Of a stretch of 64,000 nt of DNA, positions 1 through 7,218 are shown piece after piece. Origin of the DNA: Verrucomicrobiia bacterium (GTDB lineage Bacteria > Verrucomicrobiota > Verrucomicrobiia > Palsa-1439); contig DATLVI010000008.1 of the NCBI GenBank assembly GCA_035577545.1, forward strand, positions 1 through 64,000, given 5' to 3'. Position 1 is the stretch's first letter. Each line of letters starts with the position of its first letter. The notes beneath the pieces were generated by a model that saw nothing but the letters and a program-made list of their open reading frames with translations, ran no database searches and was not told where the DNA came from. Both the position numbers and the translations under genes were made by a program.

Positions 1-214
1 ACGGTCTGCCGAAATCGCACGGGAACCAGGTCGTAAAATTGCCGGTGCCCCAGATTCGCCAGCTGCCACCGAAGAATGAGGGTTTTTTCGCCTCGATGCT
101 GGCGATGTCGGAGAAGGGGACGCGTCGGTCTTGACCGAACGGGAAATAGTAGTGATGGAAGACGAGTTCTTCGTCGGTGACGTTGATGAAAGGGTCTTGG
201 TAGATGGTTGTCAT
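1..214 (-). CDS. N-terminal fragment of a PH-like/hypothetical protein, cut by the window edge
   Basis: An open frame starts at an ATG at 212-214 on the minus strand and runs without a stop to base 1, giving 71 codons. The visible protein starts MTTIYQDPFINVTDEEL and contains HHYYFPFG and a SIEAKKPSFFGGSWRIWG segment. The alternating short beta-strand pattern and Gly/Trp turns recall small bacterial PH-like proteins, but that is an impression of style and not a family match. There is no signal peptide. The C-terminus lies outside the window. The frame is credible because it stays open and has ordinary protein composition. Confidence 0.6.
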   Translation of the reverse strand, partial: MTTIYQDPFINVTDEELVFHHYYFPFGQDRRVPFSDIASIEAKKPSFFGGSWRIWGTGNFTTWFPCDFGRP

Positions 215-472
215 AGCGATCCACCGTCGCCTGGCTGCGGCGGACTGGCGAATTAAATCAAGGACGGGCGGCGGGGTCATCTACAAAGGAGGGAAATGTT
301 TGTAATGGGAGGGAAGGGGCGGGAAGGGTGTGTTAATAGTGAGTATTCGCCTCACTAAGAGTGTAGCAAGTCGTTGGGTTTGTGTGCAAGCGCGGTGGTG
401 ATTGTCGGGACCGACGTCCCGTCAGGATGGGCGCGGCTGCAGCCGAAGCCGAATAAGACCCGAAACGACAGA

Positions 473-498
473 GATCCTTCGACAAGCTCAGGATGACA
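473..498 (+). repeat. 26-nt dispersed repeat, copy 1
   Basis: The sequence beginning GATCCTTCGACAAGCTCAGG is repeated exactly at 1128-1153. Read on the minus strand it begins TGTCATCCTGAGCTTGTCGA, a sequence I recognise as a widespread intergenic repeat in many bacterial genomes. Confidence 0.85.
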
Positions 499-525
499 AA
501 CACTAGTAGCATGGCCTGTGTTCTT

Positions 526-541
526 ATATCGCAAATCGATA
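526..541 (+). repeat. 16-nt repeat shared with 53225-53240
   Basis: ATATCGCAAATCGATA occurs here and at 53225-53240. In both places it is followed by a related C-T-G-G-A-C, G-rich stretch and, further on, by the CGAAACGAACCCA inverted-repeat element, so the two spacers look like related repeat mosaics. Confidence 0.7.
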
Positions 542-650
542 AATGTTCTGGACACGGGCGGGGGAGAAGGGGTATGCTGAGCACATAAACTTTCAACATC
601 CAACGTTTATCGCGCATTCGGAATTATGGAAATACCCCTCACCCTAACCG

Positions 651-758
651 TTGCCGTATACGACGACGGCGTGTCGTCCGGCTCCGCTGTCCCCCAAGGG
701 GAGAGGGGAACTGGAGATTGCCGCAAACGACAGCGGCGTGTCGTCAGACTCCGCTTTC
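651..758 (+). repeat. Pair of 41-nt near-identical units
   Basis: Units at 651-691 and 718-758 match at 34 of 41 positions by my alignment. Each can fold: GACGAC/GTCGTC arms in the first and ACGACA/TGTCGT arms in the second. The arms differ between units but stay complementary, which suggests a structured element rather than random similarity. Confidence 0.6.
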
Positions 759-829
759 GGTCGATGGCAAGTGCGCGGTCGGGAGACCGGCGCACAACCA
801 AGCGGCGAGGACGGAAAGACGCAGAGGAA

Positions 830-852
830 CCGCGGTCAGCGCCCGCGGCTAC
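830..852 (-). repeat. REP-like GTAG-hairpin, family CCGCGG..CCGCGG
   Basis: On the minus strand this reads GTAG followed by CCGCGGGCGCTGACCGCGG, a 6-bp stem with a 7-nt loop. An exact copy lies in plus orientation at 7108-7130, and a degenerate relative at 53566-53588. Confidence 0.75.
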
Positions 853-889
853 AGGGAACAAAAGACCCCCCCCCTATATGTTTCTGCGA

Positions 890-984
890 AACGAACCCAT
901 TTCAATTTCTATCAATTATCGATGGAAGGATTGTATTGGCAGGGACTTGTGGGTTTTGCAGAGGCGTTTGCAAATGGGTTCGTT
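890..984. repeat. Inverted-repeat element with AACGAACCCATTT arms, copy 1
   Basis: Perfect 13-bp arms lie at 890-902 and 972-984, separated by 69 nt. A second element with the same arm core is at 53385-53480. The left arm is preceded by CTGCG in both. The spacers between the arms differ, so the arms are the conserved part. I do not know what mobilises it. Confidence 0.75.
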
Positions 985-1127
985 CTGGAAAACGAAGCCG
1001 TTTCCGGCCTGTTTTGGAGGGGTGGGAAGCGCGGAATAGGACGAATGGGACGCTAACGCTATGGAGAGAATGCCAGTGGGATCACAGGGGACGCCGGCTT
1101 GCTTGAAAGGTTCCTGGTGTATTGGGA

Positions 1128-1153
1128 GATCCTTCGACAAGCTCAGGATGACA
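1128..1153 (+). repeat. 26-nt dispersed repeat, copy 2
   Basis: Exact copy of the sequence at 473-498. It ends 21 nt before the ATG of the PDZ gene, so it lies in that gene's probable 5' leader or promoter region. Confidence 0.85.
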
Positions 1154-1174
1154 GAATAGAAAACGGAGGATTCG

Positions 1175-1615
1175 ATGAAGATACAGTTGATTGTGGTGGT
1201 TGTTTTGGCGGTGACGAATCTTGGTGTTTTGGCGGAGTCGAATTCGGTTCCGGCGAGCCCGGGCGTTGTCATCAGCGGGAAGGAGATTACGGGGCAGGAG
1301 AAGGATGACATCCTGTCGAACCTGGGCGGGGTGGGGATTGCGATTAAGCCGGTTGCGGACGGAGTTGAGGTTAGGAAGGTGTTTCCGGAGACACCGGCCT
1401 GTGCGGCGGGGATGAAGGCGGGGGATATTGTGACGCAGATTGATTCGACACCCACCAAAGGACTGAAGTTGCAGGAGGTGGTGGATCGGATGCGTGGGGC
1501 GGTGGGGTCGGAGGTGGAGTTGGTTGTGTCGCGGCCGGGCCAGGCGGCGCCGATGACGTTGAAGTTGGTGCGGCGGACGCTTTCGGTTCCCAAGGCCGGC
1601 GCGAGTTGTGAATGA
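1175..1615 (+). CDS. Secreted single-PDZ-domain protein
   Basis: A 146-residue protein with a Sec signal peptide (residues 1-20, hydrophobic IVVVVLAV core, cleavage after VLA) and one PDZ domain at about 50-130. The carboxylate-binding loop is GGVGI at 51-55, and GMKAGDIVTQID at 79-90 is the typical PDZ turn. Such proteins bind C-termini of other exported proteins. There is no protease domain, so it is not a DegP/HtrA or Ctp enzyme. The ATG at 1175 is preceded by GGAGGA at 1165-1170. The gene stands alone between repeat clusters. Substrate and partners are unknown. Confidence 0.85.
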   Translation: MKIQLIVVVVLAVTNLGVLAESNSVPASPGVVISGKEITGQEKDDILSNLGGVGIAIKPVADGVEVRKVFPETPACAAGMKAGDIVTQIDSTPTKGLKLQEVVDRMRGAVGSEVELVVSRPGQAAPMTLKLVRRTLSVPKAGASCE

Positions 1616-1645
1616 GTGGGAGGGAATGATGAGGGAAGCGAACAC

Positions 1646-1669
1646 GCCGCGTGGGGGCACGCGGCCTAC
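1646..1669 (-). repeat. REP-like GTAG-hairpin, family GCCGCGTG/CACGCGGC
   Basis: On the minus strand this is GTAG followed by a perfect 8-bp stem GCCGCGTG-CCCC-CACGCGGC. The same element occurs in plus orientation at 7137-7160. It lies in the gap after the PDZ gene. Confidence 0.8.
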
Positions 1670-1682
1670 AACGGGGAGTCGG

Positions 1683-1706
1683 CGCGCCTCATAGAGGCGC
1701 GGCTAC
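1683..1706 (-). repeat. REP-like GTAG-hairpin, family CGCGCCTC/GAGGCGCG
   Basis: On the minus strand this is GTAG, one C, then a perfect 8-bp stem CGCGCCTC-TAT-GAGGCGCG. It is 14 nt from the preceding GTAG-hairpin and in the same orientation, so two different families share this gap. Confidence 0.75.
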
Positions 1707-1757
1707 ACCAAAGCGCCGTTTACAATGGCTTGGATTGTGAGTAATGATTAACCACTT

Positions 1758-2225
1758 ATGAAATCACATGAGCTTTTGCGGGAGGTTTTTCAGACGCATA
1801 ATCCGAAGGAGATCGCGGAGGCGATGGGGTTGTCGGTCTCGATGGTGTACAAGTGGGCGGAGGCGCCGGAGCAGGGGAGTGGGGCGACGAATCCGTTGGA
1901 CCGGATGGCGGGGTTGGTGGAGTCGACGGGGGATGTGCGGATCGTGGAGTGGATCTGTACGCGGGTGGATGGGTTTTTCATCAAGAATCCGAAGGTGGGG
2001 CGGATGAAGTCGTATGCGGTGGTGCCGGCGACGAACCGGGTGGTGCAGGAGTTCGCGGAGATGCTGTCGGTGATCGCAAATGCGGCGGTGGATAACGATA
2101 TTTCGCGGGATGAGGCGGAGCGGATTCGGTCGCGGTGGGAGGATTTGAAGTCGGTGACGGAGGGGTTTGTGCGGGGTTGTGAAGAGGGGAATTTCCAGGC
2201 GATTCATAACCATGGGAAGGCATGA
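1758..2225 (+). CDS. Small HTH protein, phage-CII/Cro-like
   Basis: A 155-residue protein with an N-terminal helix-turn-helix at about residues 15-36 (NPKEIAEAMGLSVSMVYKWAE). The remainder is helical, with NRVVQEFAEMLSVIANA and ISRDEAERIRSRWEDLKSV probably forming a dimerisation or effector region. It resembles phage CII-type or other small DNA-binding regulators, but I cannot name a family with certainty. Its stop (2223-2225) is one base from the Nudix start at 2227, so the two are probably co-transcribed. Codon use is strikingly rich in G-ending codons, as in the neighbouring Nudix gene. Confidence 0.7.
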   Translation: MKSHELLREVFQTHNPKEIAEAMGLSVSMVYKWAEAPEQGSGATNPLDRMAGLVESTGDVRIVEWICTRVDGFFIKNPKVGRMKSYAVVPATNRVVQEFAEMLSVIANAAVDNDISRDEAERIRSRWEDLKSVTEGFVRGCEEGNFQAIHNHGKA

Positions 2226-2226
2226 G

Positions 2227-2730
2227 ATGAGTGATCTTTTAGGGGAATTGCATGTGGATCGGATCGATTGGGCGGCGTGGAAGCCGACGGAGTATGCGAA
2301 CCTGTGTTTCGTGATGCGGGATGGGCAGATTTTGTTGATTCGGAAGAAGCGGGGGTTGGGGGCGGGGAAGATTAATGGGCCGGGGGGGCGGTTGGAGAAG
2401 GGGGAGACGGCGCTTGATTCGGCGATCCGCGAGACGCAGGAGGAGGTGGGGGTGACGCCGACTGGGCTGGAACAGATCGGGGAGTTATTTTTTCAGTTTC
2501 TTGATGGCTATAAACTGCATGTCGCAGTTTTCGCTGCTAGTGGTTGCGAAGGCAGGCTTTGTGAGACTTCCGAGGCGACGCCGATTTGGACGGATGTGGG
2601 GAAGATTCCATATAATGAGATGTGGGAGGACGACGCGCACTGGTTACCGTTGTTGCTGAGGCGGAAGAAGTTTCGCGGGCATTTTGTGTTTGATGGCGAG
2701 AAATTATTGAATCATCGACTGACGGGCTAG
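2227..2730 (+). CDS. Nudix hydrolase, MTH1/NUDT1-like (8-oxo-dGTPase type)
   Basis: A 167-residue Nudix protein. A full Nudix box (G-x5-E-x7-RE-x2-EE-x-G) lies at residues 54-76: GRLEKGE, then RETQEEVGV. The flanking RKKRGLGAGKINGPGG is close to the oxidised purine nucleotide hydrolases (NUDT1/MTH1), so the likely job is to hydrolyse damaged NTPs such as 8-oxo-dGTP to monophosphates. The substrate is inferred from similarity only. An in-frame start exists upstream at 2167 inside the HTH gene. I prefer the ATG at 2227 because GGGAAGG lies at 2214-2220 and the domain starts just after. It is nearly contiguous with the HTH gene. Confidence 0.85.
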   Translation: MSDLLGELHVDRIDWAAWKPTEYANLCFVMRDGQILLIRKKRGLGAGKINGPGGRLEKGETALDSAIRETQEEVGVTPTGLEQIGELFFQFLDGYKLHVAVFAASGCEGRLCETSEATPIWTDVGKIPYNEMWEDDAHWLPLLLRRKKFRGHFVFDGEKLLNHRLTG

Positions 2731-2847
2731 ATAGCATTGTGGCGTGGTAACCGATATGGCTACATGGGTTACCGCAGAGTTGAGACTGTATAACATGCTG
2801 ATTATGTGTATGTTGCATGGATTGATATCGATAAACGCCATAAAATA

Positions 2848-2879
2848 GCTTGTTTTCAATTGAACAACTGCTATAAACG
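2848..2879 (+). promoter_or_regulatory. Candidate sigma70 promoter for the DUF2630 gene
   Basis: TTGTTT, a 16-nt spacer and TATAAA lie just before the GTG at 2882 in a locally AT-rich stretch. The -10 is good and the -35 imperfect. The distance to the start codon is very short, so transcription would be leaderless or begin inside the first codons. Confidence 0.3.
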
Positions 2880-2881
2880 CG

Positions 2882-3235
2882 GTGTCTGAAGCACTAAATA
2901 AAATGAAAACCCGTCAAAAGACCATGAAAAAAACACGTCGGTCGTCTCCGTTGCGCCGTTTGGTGCGGGTGGCACGCCCCGTTAAGGAGCCTACGTTGCT
3001 GGAGAAAATCGCGCAAGTGACTGATGAACTGCAGATTCTGCGAAGCCGTCTTGCCAACGCTGGGGATGATTTCCCGACGGTTGGCACGCATCGTATTTCG
3101 GCCTTGGAGGCGGAATTGGAGCGCCTTTGGGATCTGCGACGAAAGGAACAGGCCGCCCCTCTTCGCGAAACTGCATTGACGGAAGAAGAGGAGAAGGTGT
3201 TGGCGTTCCCGAGCGGCAGCCGTTCGCGCGCTTAG
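2882..3235 (+). CDS. DUF2630-like small coiled protein
   Basis: A 117-residue basic-then-acidic protein with a GTG start at 2882; ATGs at codons 8 and 15 are alternatives. The core LLEKIAQVTDELQILRSRL followed by RISALEAELERLWDLRRKEQ matches, from memory, the pattern of DUF2630, in which a short helix pair ends in LEVELDQCWDLLRQR. The first 35 residues are very Lys/Arg-rich. Function is unknown. A strong terminator hairpin follows at 3267-3292, so it is transcribed as the end of a unit. Confidence 0.65.
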   Translation: MSEALNKMKTRQKTMKKTRRSSPLRRLVRVARPVKEPTLLEKIAQVTDELQILRSRLANAGDDFPTVGTHRISALEAELERLWDLRRKEQAAPLRETALTEEEEKVLAFPSGSRSRA

Positions 3236-3266
3236 AAGTCTGCAAACGTTTTCGATGAATTCGGAC

Positions 3267-3303
3267 AAGCCGGGTGAGTACTCGCCCGGCTTGCCGCATT
3301 TTT
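3267..3303 (+). terminator. Rho-independent terminator after the DUF2630 gene
   Basis: A 12-bp stem (AAGCCGGGTGAG at 3267-3278 with CTCGCCCGGCTT at 3281-3292, one G-U pair, 2-nt loop) is followed by GCCGCA and a T run at 3299-3303. Confidence 0.8.
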
Positions 3304-3388
3304 AAACCGCAAGGGAGTCTCCGATGGACATAGTGTCCGAATTCTCTTTGCCATGACTGCCGCCCGTCCGTATCCTGAACCCTTCGTC

Positions 3389-4240
3389 ATGGCGACCAAA
3401 ACCAAAAACATCGCGCGACTTCTCCAGATCATGGCGCGCCTTCGCAGCCCTGGCGGCTGCCCGTGGGACCGCGAGCAGACGCACCAGTCGATCCGCCACA
3501 ACCTGATTGAGGAATGCTACGAAGCACTCGATGCTTTGGATGCGGGGAATACCGACGCCTTTAAAGATGAACTTGGCGATCTCCTCTTACAGGTCGTCTT
3601 CCACGCGCAGATGGCCAGCGAAGATGGCAAGTTCGATTTTGATGCGGTGGCAAAATCCATCAACGATAAACTCGTGCGCCGCCATCCGCATGTCTTCGGC
3701 ACCACGAAGGCGCGCAACAGCGCAGAGGTCCTCCAACAGTGGGAGACGATCAAGAAATCGGAGAAAAGCGCGACGAGCATCGTACACCTTGAAGACCTAC
3801 CGAAACATCTGCCCGCTCTCTTGAAAGCCGACAAGGTGCAGCGCAAAGTCGCGCGCGTCGGTTTCGACTGGAAACACGTCAAGGACGTCATTGCCAAGGT
3901 TGAAGAGGAATTGCACGAAGTAAAGAACGCCCGCGCGTCAAAGAATCGTAAACACTTCGAAGAAGAAATCGGCGACTTGTTGTTTGCGGTCGTCAATCTC
4001 GCTCGTTTTGAGAATCTGCAAGCCGAGGAACTGTTGAACCGCAGCACCGCGAAATTCGTGAAGCGATTTCAGGCAATTGAAAAGGCCGTCCACGCCAGTG
4101 GCCGGCGACTGGAAGATTGTACTCTCATGGAACTCGACGCGCTTTGGGAATCGGCGAAAGACAAACGGCGTTCAAGGAAGTCGCGGCGTCCGATTCTTGC
4201 ACCACGCAAACGTGTTCATGCCGCAGCCGTCCCACGGTAA
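3389..4240 (+). CDS. mazG: Nucleoside triphosphate pyrophosphohydrolase MazG
   Basis: MazG removes pyrophosphate from (d)NTPs, clearing aberrant nucleotides and affecting ppGpp levels. The family signature is clear: RLRSPGGCPWDREQTHQS, then the metal-binding IEECYEALDAL and DELGDLLLQVVFHAQM, then RRHPHVFG. A second MazG-type helical half follows (VEEELHEVKNA and EEEIGDLLFAVVNLAR). The protein has 283 residues from this ATG, slightly longer than the enterobacterial enzyme because of a basic C-terminal tail. An upstream ATG at 3353 would add 12 residues; I chose 3389 because family members begin close to this point. The 3' end overlaps the convergent alr gene by 25 bp. Confidence 0.92.
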   Translation: MATKTKNIARLLQIMARLRSPGGCPWDREQTHQSIRHNLIEECYEALDALDAGNTDAFKDELGDLLLQVVFHAQMASEDGKFDFDAVAKSINDKLVRRHPHVFGTTKARNSAEVLQQWETIKKSEKSATSIVHLEDLPKHLPALLKADKVQRKVARVGFDWKHVKDVIAKVEEELHEVKNARASKNRKHFEEEIGDLLFAVVNLARFENLQAEELLNRSTAKFVKRFQAIEKAVHASGRRLEDCTLMELDALWESAKDKRRSRKSRRPILAPRKRVHAAAVPR

Positions 4241-5355
4241 ACACGCGGGACGCGCGCGGTCTTCGTGATGCCGCAGAGCACTTCCCAAGGAATCGTATCT
4301 TCCCAGCCGGCCACTTCGCTGGCCGTAATACCCGCGCCGTTTTGCTCGCCGATGAAGACCACTTCATCACCGCACTGCACCTCCGACGTTTGCGTCACGT
4401 CCACCATGATCTGGTCCATCGTGACGCGCCCAATCACAGGACAACGCCTTCCGCCCACGAGCACTTCCCCCTTGTTCGATAAATGCCGGCTGAATCCATC
4501 CGCATATCCGGCAGTGACCGTGGCGATGCGCATCGATTTCTCAGCGGTGAACGTCTGCCCGTAGCTGATTGTGCGGCCGGCCGCCACGTCTTTCACATAT
4601 GCAACCCGCGCCTTGAAGGAGAGGAGGGGACGGAATTCGCCCGCGTGCAGTTCCTTCGCGCAAATCCCGTAGAGCAAAAGCCCGGGTCGCACCATGGCCA
4701 GCCGGGTTTCGGGAAGCTCCAACGTCGCCGCGGTGTTCGCGGCGTGGAGCAGGGGAATCTCCAGCCCCTGCTTATTCAATTCCTCGACGACCCGGAGAAA
4801 AACAACGAGTTGGCGACGCGTTTCGTCCGGGTTCTCATCCGCCGACGGGAAATGCGTGTACAGCGCCTCGATGCGCAGTTGGCGTAGCGCGGCCACCTGC
4901 AAGATCTGCTTCGCGGCGTCTTCATGCCAGAAACCGACACGACCCATGCCCGTATCGATTTCGACGTGGACACCAACGTTCCCGCCCTGACGCTTCGCTT
5001 CCTCATCAAACAACCGCGCTTCCTCAACCGTCGAAATCGTCGGCGTGATGTCCCGCTCGACCATCGTCGCGACTTCAAATGGCAATGCCGACCCGAAGAA
5101 CAGGATCGGCCATCCGTTCCCACCGATTTGTCGCAGCACCAACGCTTCGGAAAGATTGGCGACGCCAAACGCGTCCACGCCACATTGCATCAGCGTGCTG
5201 CCGATCTGGGCGAGACCATGACCATAGGCGTCGGCCTTGACCACCGCCATCAGTTTCACCTTCGGCCCGATACGCCGGCGGATCGCGGCGACGTTGTGAC
5301 GCAACGCATCGAGGTCAACCTCCACCCAACACCGATAATACGATTGCGGAATCAT
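4216..5355 (-). CDS. alr: Alanine racemase
   Basis: This PLP enzyme interconverts L- and D-alanine and supplies D-Ala for peptidoglycan. The PLP-lysine motif AVVKADAYGHG lies about 40 residues from the start. The C-terminal domain has ISYGQTFTAEKSMRIATVT, followed by GYADGFSR with the catalytic tyrosine, and MVDVTQ further on. Length (379 residues) is normal for the family. The frame can be extended to a TTG at 5373, but ATG at 5355 is the usual start, just before YYRCWVEVDLDALRHN. Convergent with mazG, overlapping it by 25 bp. Confidence 0.94.
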   Translation of the reverse strand: MIPQSYYRCWVEVDLDALRHNVAAIRRRIGPKVKLMAVVKADAYGHGLAQIGSTLMQCGVDAFGVANLSEALVLRQIGGNGWPILFFGSALPFEVATMVERDITPTISTVEEARLFDEEAKRQGGNVGVHVEIDTGMGRVGFWHEDAAKQILQVAALRQLRIEALYTHFPSADENPDETRRQLVVFLRVVEELNKQGLEIPLLHAANTAATLELPETRLAMVRPGLLLYGICAKELHAGEFRPLLSFKARVAYVKDVAAGRTISYGQTFTAEKSMRIATVTAGYADGFSRHLSNKGEVLVGGRRCPVIGRVTMDQIMVDVTQTSEVQCGDEVVFIGEQNGAGITASEVAGWEDTIPWEVLCGITKTARVPRVYRGTAAA

Positions 5356-5418
5356 TCGCAGCGAGTTTAGCAAAACCGGCTGCCGATGGTCAGCATCCGA
5401 ATCGACGGACCTTTTAAA

Positions 5419-6009
5419 TCACTCGATCTGACAGGCTTCTTCAAAGCTGAGACGCGGATTGCGCGGATGGAGCTTGCTCGCGTCGCCGTGACCGAGGTTG
5501 CAGAGGAAATTCGATTTGACCGTCGTCCCTGCGAAAAACGCCGCGTCCACCTTCGCGTTATCGAAACCGGACATCGGCCCGCAGTCCAGGCCGAGTGAAC
5601 GTGCTGCCAGCATGAAGTAGGCGCCTTGCAGCGATCCATTGCGTAGCGCGGTGACCTCGAGAACGTTTTCCGGCAAGTCCTTGAACCACGCCTTGGCGTC
5701 CACATGCAGGTACAGTTCGGGCAGTTTCTCAAAGAAGTGGACGTCCATGGCGATGATGGCCGTGGCGGGCGCGGCCATGGTCTTGTCCACATTGGCTGGG
5801 GCCAGGGCCGGTTTCAACTTCTCCTTCGCCGCCTTCGACTTGACGAAGACCAGCCGCATCGGGCACATGTTGGCGGACGTCGGCCCCATCTTGGCCAGGT
5901 CATAGACCTGCGCCAGCAGCGCGTCATCAACCGGTTCGTCCAACCAGTTGCTGTGGGTCCTTGCATTACGGAAGATCAGGTTCAGGCCTTCGTCGTTTAA
6001 TTTCAACAT
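5419..6009 (-). CDS. RutE/HadB-type nitroreductase (malonic semialdehyde reductase-like)
   Basis: A 196-residue FMN-dependent nitroreductase-fold protein. It closely resembles RutE (3-hydroxypropionate-forming malonic semialdehyde reductase): [34 protein letters not shown] and PRLSFEEAC near the end all match that subfamily. No other rut genes are present, so a role in pyrimidine breakdown is not supported and a general NAD(P)H reductase is equally possible. The start at 6009 is fixed by AAAGGAG (6017-6023 on the complement) at ideal spacing. A longer frame to 6057 lacks such a site. Divergent from the cupin gene. Confidence 0.87.
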   Translation of the reverse strand: MLKLNDEGLNLIFRNARTHSNWLDEPVDDALLAQVYDLAKMGPTSANMCPMRLVFVKSKAAKEKLKPALAPANVDKTMAAPATAIIAMDVHFFEKLPELYLHVDAKAWFKDLPENVLEVTALRNGSLQGAYFMLAARSLGLDCGPMSGFDNAKVDAAFFAGTTVKSNFLCNLGHGDASKLHPRNPRLSFEEACQIE

Positions 6010-6211
6010 GTCGAATCTCCTTTGGATAGTTAACACAACCTCGTCACATGACAACACCTTTGATGCACCTCATCAGCCGAATGTTTCTCGCTTTGTCGAT
6101 TGCGGTCAATCCCCGTCACCCCCACACGATCCGGCGGCGACAACAATTGATTTTGCCGTTGCCGAAATGTGGTATCATCTGGGCCCAAGCCGAAAGCTAT
6201 AAAGCACTCTC

Positions 6212-6652
6212 ATGATGAAAAGTGAAATTATTCGCATCGGGCAGATAGAAATCAATTTCCTGTTGGAGGCAGCCGATACGAACGGTTCCCTGGCCATGTT
6301 TGAATTTACGGTGCCGGTCGGCGCGAGGGTTCCGCTGCCGCATTCGCACACGCATTACGACGAAACCATTTACGGACTTGAAGGCGTGCTCACGTTTACC
6401 GTGGATGGAAAACAAATCCCCATTGGCCCGGGTGAATCGTATTTCATCCCACGCGGTGCCGTGCATGGCTTTAATAACCTGAAACAAACCGCTGCCAAAG
6501 CGTTGGCGGTAGTCACTCCCGCACTTCTCGGCCCGGAGTTCTTTCGGGAAACTGCGGCAATCGTGAATGCCGGCGGCCCTCCCGATATGGAGAAGCTAAA
6601 AGCGGTTATGTCAAAGCACGGGCTCGTTCCCGCTCTACCACCGAGGACGTAG
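6212..6652 (+). CDS. Small cupin-domain protein
   Basis: A 146-residue single-domain cupin. Motif 1 is GARVPLPHSHTHYDETIYGLEG (metal ligands H44, H46 or H48, and E51); motif 2 is PGESYFIPRGAVHGF with the last histidine. Small cupins of this type bind a metal and act as dioxygenases, isomerases or sensors, and the sequence alone does not tell which. No signal peptide. About 200 bp separate it from the divergent RutE-like gene, and a shared regulatory region there is likely. Confidence 0.82.
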   Translation: MMKSEIIRIGQIEINFLLEAADTNGSLAMFEFTVPVGARVPLPHSHTHYDETIYGLEGVLTFTVDGKQIPIGPGESYFIPRGAVHGFNNLKQTAAKALAVVTPALLGPEFFRETAAIVNAGGPPDMEKLKAVMSKHGLVPALPPRT

Positions 6653-6787
6653 CCTTGGCGGCCTGTCAGTTCATTGCAGGTATGCGCGTCAATCAGCCGT
6701 CTTTTTCCTCGCATGTTTTCGCAATGACGTGGCACATTGCCGCCCGTCAGCCGTTCCGATCACATCAACTCAACGAAGGAGACTCCC

Positions 6788-7102
6788 ATGAAATACATGA
6801 TCTGCTGGAACGAACGTCCCCAAGGCACGCCCATCGAATACGAGAACGCCCAGAAACGCATCCTCGAGGTTTTCCAGCAATGGAAGGCGCCCGCCAATTT
6901 CAAGATCGAGTTCTTCGTCGTGCGCGTCGGCGACTGGGGTGGCTACATGTTGGTGGACTGCGATGACCCGTTGACCGTTCACAAGTTCTGCTCAACCCTC
7001 CCGTCGTTTGTATTCGAAGCCCGCCCCGTGGTTCCCGTCATGGACGCCGTCCGGGTGGAACTCGAAGCGATCGCCTTCCGCGATGGCCTCAAAGGCAAGT
7101 GA
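6788..7102 (+). CDS. DUF3303-like protein
   Basis: A 104-residue protein starting MKYMICWNERPQGTPIEYE. It has DWGGYMLVDCDDPLTVHKF and FEARPVVPVMD, which match the DUF3303 pattern: a ferredoxin-like alpha/beta fold in small proteins of unknown function. The ATG at 6788 follows GAAGGAGA. An in-frame upstream extension to 6737 is repeat-like and lacks a ribosome site. Two GTAG-hairpins follow directly. Confidence 0.75.
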   Translation: MKYMICWNERPQGTPIEYENAQKRILEVFQQWKAPANFKIEFFVVRVGDWGGYMLVDCDDPLTVHKFCSTLPSFVFEARPVVPVMDAVRVELEAIAFRDGLKGK

Positions 7103-7107
7103 CCGTT

Positions 7108-7130
7108 GTAGCCGCGGGCGCTGACCGCGG
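7108..7130 (+). repeat. REP-like GTAG-hairpin, family CCGCGG..CCGCGG
   Basis: GTAG (7108-7111) is followed by CCGCGGGCGCTGACCGCGG. Exact inverse copy of 830-852. It starts 6 nt after the DUF3303 stop and could act as a 3' hairpin for that transcript. Confidence 0.75.
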
Positions 7131-7136
7131 GCCGTT

Positions 7137-7160
7137 GTAGGCCGCGTGCCCCCACGCGGC
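7137..7160 (+). repeat. REP-like GTAG-hairpin, family GCCGCGTG/CACGCGGC
   Basis: GTAG (7137-7140) is followed by a perfect 8-bp stem with a 4-nt CCCC loop (7141-7160). It is the inverse of the element at 1646-1669 and sits 6 nt from a GTAG element of another family, in the same orientation. Confidence 0.8.
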
Positions 7161-7218
7161 GGGGTCCCGCCTTAAATGTGGCGTGTCCGCCGCAGCCTTG
7201 GCGAAGGAGGAAGCGTTA

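Larger units (their letters stand above)
215..1174. other. 960-bp spacer filled with dispersed repeats, no credible gene
   Basis: Open frames here on both strands have low-complexity, repeat-derived translations and no start signals, so I call none. The spacer holds a stack of short repeats: a 26-nt sequence at 473-498 and again at 1128-1153, a 16-nt sequence shared with 53225-53240, a 41-nt near-duplicate pair at 651-691 and 718-758, a GTAG-hairpin at 830-852, and an inverted-repeat element at 890-984. Typical intergenic motifs (ACCCCTCACCCTAACC near 635, and CCCCAAGGGGAGAGGGG near 693) are also present. Confidence 0.8.

Noticed and set aside
626-1106. Overlapping plus-strand frames of 112-151 codons in the first spacer
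   Set aside because: They run through the dispersed repeats, give repeat-derived translations, and three overlapping frames are equally open, so none is favoured.
916-1660. Two long minus-strand frames opposite the PDZ gene
   Set aside because: They are out-of-frame antisense of a gene with a signal peptide and a clear PDZ domain, and extend into repeat sequence. Their translations are Pro/Arg/His-rich as expected of antisense in GC-rich coding DNA.
7183-7218. Twelve-codon N-terminal extension of the methyltransferase
   Set aside because: The extra residues are encoded by a dispersed repeat and would hide the AAGGAGG that serves the ATG at 7219.
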